This document shows, in pieces, positions 47,001-56,000 of a DNA stretch of 64,000 nt (positions within the stretch are counted from its first letter, which is position 1; each line of letters starts with the position of its first letter). A model generated the notes under the pieces. The model was not told the DNA's origin. It saw only the letters and a program-made list of their open reading frames with translations, and did no database searches. The DNA is from Lytechinus pictus (Eukaryota; Echinodermata; Echinoidea; Temnopleuroida; Toxopneustidae): positions 18,588,001 through 18,652,000 of the forward strand of contig NW_026974140.1 in NCBI RefSeq assembly GCF_037042905.1, read 5' to 3'. Made by a program: the position numbers and the translations under genes.

Positions 47001-50000
47001 ACTACAGTTTTTTACATCATATCATTCAAGGACAGGTCTATAGGCTAAAAAGAAGAGAGTTTTCTTTGCCTAAAAAGGTCAAAGTTTCTGTAAATCTTCA
47101 TTTAAAAAAAGGAACAATTAGACACGAATCCGGCTTTATCCATTTCTTAAATCCCCTTCTACGTGATGGCTGATAATATGTAAAGACAACACAGGAGAAA
47201 TAAAAACACCCAATTTCTACCAAATATTCTTGAAATTTAAACCATCTCCTGTCTGACACTTGATCTTAGGCAGACTCAGGAGGAAGTAGGTGGGGGTGGA
47301 AGCCGCTGTCGTCGCGGCGACAGCGGTTTGTTGTTAGAGCTTTAGCGGGCATCTTGGCTCGGGATCAGGTCCTAACTCACGTCAGATGGGATCAGGGATT
47401 TGGAGGATCTAACCGGTAGAGTGCTCCCTCGCTGGTGAGCGAGGAGAGAGGATTCAATATGGCATTCAACCTCATTAGATCAAGAGGATGGAGAAACATG
47501 GTGAGAGGGTGTAAAAGAAGGTCGTAACTCACTTCAGGTTTATATTTCATTCAAGTGTATGATTCACTCCAATTCAACAAAAAAGAAAAAAAAATGCATT
47601 GTGATTATTACTTTTTCAATAGTCATTACAAATCATTCAAGTCAACACTAAAGCTACGTATATTGATTTGAGACTCAAGCATGACAATTAGGATAAACTC
47701 ATTTAGTCATGAAAATTTTTATCAAAGAAAGTTCTATAGAAATTATTGTCAATTCACAATAGAAATCATGCATTGGGCATTAATCTATACAATCCTCTTA
47801 TTATCTTGCCATTTATTTTGTACGAATTTTAAGTCACAAATGATAGTGATACAATGTAAAAACAATAATGAATCATTCATTTGCTCGGTTATAGAGGAAA
47901 TTGGGCGAATTTAAGAATTAATCGACCAAACCAAACAAAAATCATTTGTAATTTAACATAACATCGAAGAATAACATAAGGATAATGAAATGATATTGCA
48001 GACCGAAAAAATCCCATGCCATTTGCTAATGGATGAAAAGCGTTTTGGATATGAGCAGAATATAAACAATATCTGTATATTGGTATGGATTTGAGACCTT
48101 TCAGCAGGGCACAATACACAAGAGGGGGTTCAAAGTAGCTTGGACTTCATCTTAATGGACATCTATCGTGAAAAACGATATACCACTGCATTTAGGGTGG
48201 ATAACAAAGGACTTACAGAGCCAAGTTCATTAGGAAAAGCTAAATAAACTCTGGTAGATCATTGGGCATGAAGACCGGACCATAATTGGGAGACTGTGTG
48301 TGGCAGAGTAGTAACAATATAGGTGTAGGTATTGGGTAACTAGAAAAAGTATTTGCTAAATTAAACAATGAGGCTCCTACAGGCAGCATTTCTGCAGGTG
48401 ATAGGCTCTAATCAGTACTGAACAATGTATTTGAAAAAGTTTGTATTTTTCCATGCAAACAAATCTATGTTCAGAGATACAAGAAATGTTAAGCTAAAGG
48501 TTTCTTAACAAAAGTGAAGAAAATGATAACGGCTCATGGAGAGGAATAAGAAGTTACTGAGAGAATTACTGATATTCTATTAGCAAAAACATTCAGGCCT
48601 ACAGTTACAAACTCAAACTGACTATATTGCCAGAGAATCAAATGCAGACGAAGTGAGGATTTGATTCGATTTCAAAGAACACGGAAACTTTAAGCAAAGG
48701 AATAACTTAGGGTAAACATGAAAAACATTCATGAAGGCTACAGTTCTTTGTTTCAAGTTGTTGAACCCTTGCATATAAACAATAAAGAAAATCAAAGTCT
48801 CATTCGAAAATCACTCCATCCCAATATCTTTCAACTGATACCACCTGATAGAGAATAACAATCCAACATCCCAAATCCTTCAAGCTTCTGTAGGATTTCT
48901 GAACTTGTTTTTAAACATTTCATAACTTTTCACAAGTATTTGTCAGCAGTATCCACAATCACACCAAACACCTGTCTGGGACTATCAGAGGTGTGATACC
49001 AATGGCTATACAGTAACAATACATGGAGGCTGGGATACACCTCAACAAGTGACAGTTATGGAGGTCATTTCAATACAATCCATCAAAATACAAAGGACTG
49101 AAGTTCTGGTTAACCAATTCATACATACAAATTTTGACTTTTCTGAGAACAAGGATATTTTCTTGCTTAGAATGTTAGAAGGAAATTATTTTGTTTATGT
49201 GCTGAACTTCATGCCTCCTTCAGGGAATTTAGCCACTGTATGCAGATGTATGTATAGCAAGCCATGTTATCATTAAATATGTTTCTTGATATCAAGAACT
49301 GAATTCTCAAACATCAAGAAACATTTTATTAATGATAACTCTTCATATAAAGAAATGGAAAATAATGATGAAACAGCTTGCCATACTTACCTGCATAATG
49401 CTGGCCATAATCATTCAGGCGTGACAGAACTAGGCCTACAATTGATATTTTCCTTGATTGTAAACATTGTTCTACAAGTGCAATGAATCTCAGACAGAAC
49501 TGTTGCTACTCGAAAGTATACCATAATTTGTTTACATTTTCAAAAAGTCACAATCACAGGCAAATAAATCAAATTTGACAGCCTTATAGACAATACTCCA
49601 AATCAATACAGAATAACCCTCTAATATATTTCCCTTTTAAACATAAAAACCACAGGATTTATATAGTATTGTCTGATTAAGCTAACATTGAAAATAACAA
49701 TATACTGGTTTGACTTCAATGTCCATGAGGATGGAATGTTTGTTTTGTCAATTGTGTGTGATGATGGCCCATTTCATAGCTTCATGCTCATGTGATCATG
49801 GTGAATGGAGTATCATTGAAGCTTGGCTGAAAACCTACTTAACTTTACCACCAAAACACATGGAAACAATGTTAGACCCAACCCCTCAGGGCCCTAACAC
49901 TCCTTCATGTTTTCAAAATAAAAATGAATAAAAACTATTCTTGTGAATAATTCAATATTTGACATGAATGTATCCCGCAGATCCAATCAAATGGCAGGCA

Positions 50001-53000
50001 ATTATAAGATTTACTGCAAAATGATCAAAGATATCTTTGTATTCATAGGATTTGCACAGCCTTTTGAACAAAAAAAATACATAATATATGCCCTGGACGT
50101 CTAAATTTTGGTTTGGATATCACAGACTTGTATAGGCCTAAACATTAATTCAAACACCTCCAGAGGGTAGGCCTACTGTACATAATAATAATATTTCAAA
50201 TTAATAACATAGCAGAAATCAATAAAAATAATCTATATGTGTAGGCCATAAACCCTTTTTTTTCAAATCAAGAGCAGACCAAACTGTTTGTTCTGATATT
50301 CGAGACGAGTGGAGATCGTTTATGGATATAAGTCAAGTAATCAACATTTTCATTTGAATTTTTAGCAACTTGAGCAGGTATTCAGACTAATGCACATGAG
50401 CATGCAATTAAATATCTGTGCGTACAAAGCTCCCCAACATTTTAGCATTTTCCTTAAATGGACCAAGTATTTTTCTAATGAATAAACCTTTGTTTTTCTT
50501 GTATTTCAATTTTGATTTTCATTCTAATACCAGTCAGCCTAGTATTGTAACCATTATTTCGCCTGCATGCCAGTTTTCTGTTAAGAAAATAATCCAAACA
50601 CGAGTGCCTACATTGTCCACGGGGAGAGATGCCAGAGGGGCAGTTTGAACACCACATCGTTGATTCCTACCCCATTGGTTAGAGCATGCGACTCCTCCCA
50701 ATCTAAAGTGCACCCATTATGGAGATTTCACCTTGTATAAACATCCAGAACAGGCAACTTTTCTCTCCAATCGTAATCTGGCATCATGTTTTTGACAAGT
50801 ATGAGATGGGAGTATTTGGGGTTGCCGATGGCGATAAGAGAATGTAAGACGATGAGGATTAGGATGAGTCCAGAGTGTGAGATAGACCATGTTGATGAGT
50901 CACCATGGTGAAGGGAACTGGGCTGCATCGGAGAGGATCACAGGGATATTAACCTGCCAACTTTCTTCTAAAAATTCTGCAATTTACCAAAGAATTCATC
51001 TTTCCTCTCACAATTCATGTTAACCCTAATCCTTGAGAGAAATGAGAAGAATTGTAAGAAAATGTGTCCGGATACTGTGCGGATATAGGCTATAATATTA
51101 TTCCTATGAAATGATACATTAATCTGGCTGTACTATAGGCCTACATACATACTGGGTCATGAATTTGGTATCTGATGATTCTGACCATGTAGTAGGTCCA
51201 TGTTCTGACTTGCTCCTTTTATGCCATGGGCTTGAATATCGTCCATTTACTTATTTTCTTCAATAAAATGTTTATCCACGTTGTGCTGCACTCAACCCAG
51301 GTGTAGTAACTGGTTACCCGGTAGAATTATCAATTCCTTAGAATGCTTGCGCATCATGATGTTGGCAGGTTTCAGACGAGGGGGGGGGGGTAAATTACAA
51401 TTAGGCCTTCAAGTGAGCACTCTGCAGTGTGAATAGGATACTTTGAAAAAAAGTATAACATTACTACACAGCAGGGGTGGAAGGGGGAAGGAGACTTTAA
51501 TATTTTCATCAATTGTTTTATATCCCTGCCTATTTACAATTATTAAAAATGAGCCCAAAGTATGCCCCAAATCCTTCAATTCTTATTTACAGTTTAAGCG
51601 CCCCCTCTCCTGAATGTTTCTTTTAAAGATTCATATTAAAAAGGAAGAACAAAATATTATTTCAAAGACAGTAAGAGCATCAGAATGTAATTATAGAAAG
51701 TATGTTCAATCAATAACTCAGAAATATTCTTCAGTGACGAGAATGAAACCTTCTCTTGTGAAAACTGAATGAATGGAAGGAAATAATGGGCTCTGTCAAA
51801 TACACTGTTGCTTCACAAGAGTGAGAATCAAGGAGATGAGTGTACCTTTCTCAAACACGATCCACCCAGCCAGCTCTGGTTTACCGTCTCGAAGCCGAAA
51901 ATAGGGCTTTCGCATGAGAGAACTTTGCGTTTCTCCAGCATGCACTTCCATTGTAAATGTTCTCAAAGATACAGACACTGCTTGTCTAATTGAAAATGCA
52001 AATATGTTCCATTTATAAATCCATCAGATCACTTATTTCCTCAGAAATGTAATCTTCCAATGGGTTGACTATCCAACGTCCAAGCAATATTGATCACAGA
52101 TTCTCTTCTTCAGTCTGACAATTTGGCAGAGACTATAGGCACGCATGTATCATCACGGAGTAGTAGTAATACAAGACTGAAGGCTGATCAGTTTCCTTCA
52201 CAAACTCCTTGAAATGAATCCAGTGAGGACATTAATAAAATGTTCCATCTTTATTGTGAAATGGCACTGTACTAGTCAAACTCCAATTGCGACAAACAAA
52301 GAAAACTATTTCACATTCAACCACAAGCTTTGGCATGGAGGCAAGATTAGGAGAAGTCTATGGGCGTAGCGTGAGAAAAACACGTAGGAGTTACATGAAC
52401 CAATGTATCCTTTCTGTTCCTGAGGTTCAAAATACTGCAATAAAATCAAATCTGCCTGGTGTTATAGGTATTTCAGGTAACCAAAGTGTAATGTTTACAG
52501 AAGAACCAGTCCCTACACACAGACAAGCAGCAAGTTATCTGAACAATAGCACAACTGAAACTGTGAACAAAGTTCTGACCTCCTCGCTAATTAAAGCACA
52601 ATAAAAGGTGCCCCATGGCACTGTGTGTGGAGAAGGAGAAGACCTATGTAAACAGAGAGGGAGATATGTATCACAACAACCAAAGATTGGAAGTTAGGAT
52701 TAAAATAAGGTGAATCCCTAACAAAGAAAAAGCAAGATACTGGTATTTCCTTTTGTGTTTCCATGTGATGGTTTGGTCAATCAGTAATCTACAATGTGTG
52801 TTCATGGGATTATGGTATGAAGGAAGGGGGGCTAAGCCCCTGCAGTTGTGCAAAGATGCCCCAGATCTGAGCCCCTGATAAGGAGCCAGTCCAGATAAAT
52901 AAACAACAGATAGCTAAATCATTAACAAAACTTCCAACAAATTTGTATGCATAATACAAACATTGGGATGTATTTGAAGGACCTTCAATAGATAGCAATA

Positions 53001-56000
53001 CTGGGTAATTGTTTCATGTTTTGCAACTCTAACCATAATCTGATTTTCTTCCAGTTAAAATTTAATTTTCTGAGCACAACATGTCTCTAGCAGCTCAAAC
53101 ATTTCCATTTTATTTCATCTTAAAATATTGCCCAAAAGGTTTACTGATCAAATGGAAATTAAACACTAGTACATTTCTTCATCAATAAATCAATCAATCA
53201 TTTCCTTTTCTTGGTATGGGTAGGGCCTATGTCCTAAAACCTCTAATCTAACGAAATTTACTCATGTATACAAACATGCACCATTGAGGCATGAGCTCTT
53301 TCTATTTATTTACCTTCATCTTTCATTTATATGTTTGCCTCAACTCATTCTAAATCATTTCAATATATTCTATAGAATCCAGCTTCCTCTTCCATTTTCT
53401 TTGTGCATGTTTTTTTTTTCCTAATTTCATTTGAATTCCGTGGATTCCATGGAGACACTAATCAAGACAAGCAAATAGACATGTAATGAAGAAGTCTACA
53501 CCTCACATCTCTGTCTATACTATGACATCTTGGTTATAACAACATAGATCTTCAGCATATTCTGTCTTTGAGAATAGAACATCCAAACCTGTCTATCAAA
53601 GTCCCTCCATCTGTCAATGAGAGCCATCATAATTCCATATTCAATGCTTTCAAGATTTCAACCGACTTCCTGACCGTAGACCACAATGGGACTGGTATTC
53701 ATGCTCATTCTATCCGTCTCTCTTTTTCTCTAATTCTCTCTGCCGTATGCTCCCATGCCCTCGTCTTCTTCCCCTTCCTCCCTTTTTCTTCCTTTCTATA
53801 TTTCCCATTCCCTTGTCAATCTTCTTTGAATTTCTTCCAAGTTTCACACATGACCATTGTGAGGTTTCCTTATTTCTGATCATTCTTCTCCCCTCCTCTT
53901 TTCTCTTTCTTTCTCTCTTTCCCTCACAATCTTCTGTCCTCCTATTTCTCCCCTTCCAAACAATTTCCCCTTCTTTCTTTTTTTCCCATATTCCTCGTTC
54001 CCTTGTCAATCTTCTTCATTGAATCTCTCCTAAGTTCCATCATATCAAGATTGTGAGGTTTCTCTTTATTTCAGATCCTTTTGTATTAGAGAAAAAAAAA
54101 CCTTATCCTTTTCTTTCATAATTAAGGTATATCACTGTCACCTTTCTTCTAAATTTTACTCTATTTAACCACTAAAATCCACTCAGAAGGGGCTTCTTCA
54201 CTCCAACCCGAATCTCCATCCCCTCCCCTCTCTCTCTCTCTCTTCATCCCCCACTTTCTCTATCTCCTGTTCTCTCTCTTCTCTCTGTCTCTCATTCATC
54301 TAGTTGACATCCTGTTATATTTTCTAATATTCCCTTTTCTGCCTACCATGGTACGCAACTGCCCAACAACAATTAGCAAGTAATCTCTTCTCTCTATTTA
54401 CACCACTGTAAAATATTTACTTGGGCTGACGATTGTTGTTTCACTAATTTCACCCAGTCTCAAACATGATTGACATAGTACAACAACCCTGTTAGCTAAC
54501 TGAATAAATACAAAAGATCCTACTTTTCAAGGGAATCAATTATCTGTTGTATAATTAGATGTCTGACTCAATTAACTCATCACGCCTGATAAATGATCGC
54601 TTCTGTTTGTTTTACAAACCCACGGACATGGTCTTTCCCTCTGTCCAAACCTATTTGTCGAGTTCATTTTTCCACGGAAGTTGAGCCTGAAATACCCCCA
54701 ATTCTATGAATATTCATAAGACATAAACAAAATCCCACAAAAATGTGGTATTCTGATGTGAGTAGTGAATTGTAATTCCATAAATCTAGATTACATTAGT
54801 TAGAGCACAATTTAAAATCATATTCCTTAGGTAGTATACTTAATTTTACAGATCTAGATGGTTTTATTTATCTCACATAGCAGCATAGAAACAATACATT
54901 TACTTAAAACAAGAATATAAACTTGAAACACTTGTCACTTCTTATCTTTACTCAACATAAGAAATCAAGAAATGTCATTTTATAGTAGAAAATTGGAATA
55001 TGCAACATTTTCATTCCCGGTAATGGTAAAAAATTAATGATTTATGGTTTGATATTCTAACAAATTTTTAAGGAAACTACCATCATAATGAACTCTAATG
55101 ATCACTGCGAATATGAATGGCTTATTTAAAAGGTAAATCTTTATATTTTTATGTTAGATAGTACCTTTGCATCTCAATAGGAGATGAGGTTTTAAAGATT
55201 TTCAGTTGCAAAGGCTTGTGACTTAGATTGATGTTTTGATAAATAAGAAAATAACTCAACTACGAATCCATTCACAATGAAAGTCAGAAATTAACAACTG
55301 AGAGACGGAGGTATGAAATAAGAAAAAAGGCTAATTTTGGGGTGGAAAGAATCACCGTTTTTAACCTGTCAATCATTGCGATGCAATCATTTCACAAGAG
55401 GAACAAACCAACCTCTACTCCGCGTCAATATTCTTAATTAAACACACCCTTTGTCTCCTCTACTGGCTAATGAATCATCAATGCTGTGATATTTTTCCTT
55501 TCTTATTTGCTCTCTTATTGCATCCCTCCATTTCTTACAAGTCATCAGTATGCACATCACCCATTGATTGTTCAAACATGATATTACATTGATAATATTT
55601 GTTGGTGATTGTGGATGCCCGATAGTGGAATAATGAAAATGTTATTGCCACCTCAACATCAATTTTCAGCTGATAATCACTTTTACAAGGTGTACAGAAT
55701 ATAATCCTGCAGTACTAGAGCAGCTTTTTTTAAATATATATTTTGAGATATTGTTTGAACTCATGATTGATCACATTTAATTGGTATTCAGTTCACTATT
55801 CTATCCAACTACCACTCATGAATATAAAATACATTGTTGAATAAAGAAAATAAACAAATCTTAAACTATTGAAAATCTTGTAAGCTCCTCATATAATCAA
55901 TTACATTAAGCCTTTGTTTCAAACACTTCAGCATATTTATAAAACTTTTTGGGTTAGTTTGCTATGCAAACTCTTCATTTGAAGAAAGCGGTCTGAAAAT

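Noticed and set aside
50660-50710. Possible tRNA-like A box (TTGGTTAGAGCATGCGAC)
   Set aside because: No B box or cloverleaf pairing found in the following 60 bases.
52287-52604. 105-codon plus-strand frame in the teneurin intron
   Set aside because: Normal-looking composition, but no recognisable family, no splice or promoter context, and antisense to the intron; chance is likelier at this AT content.
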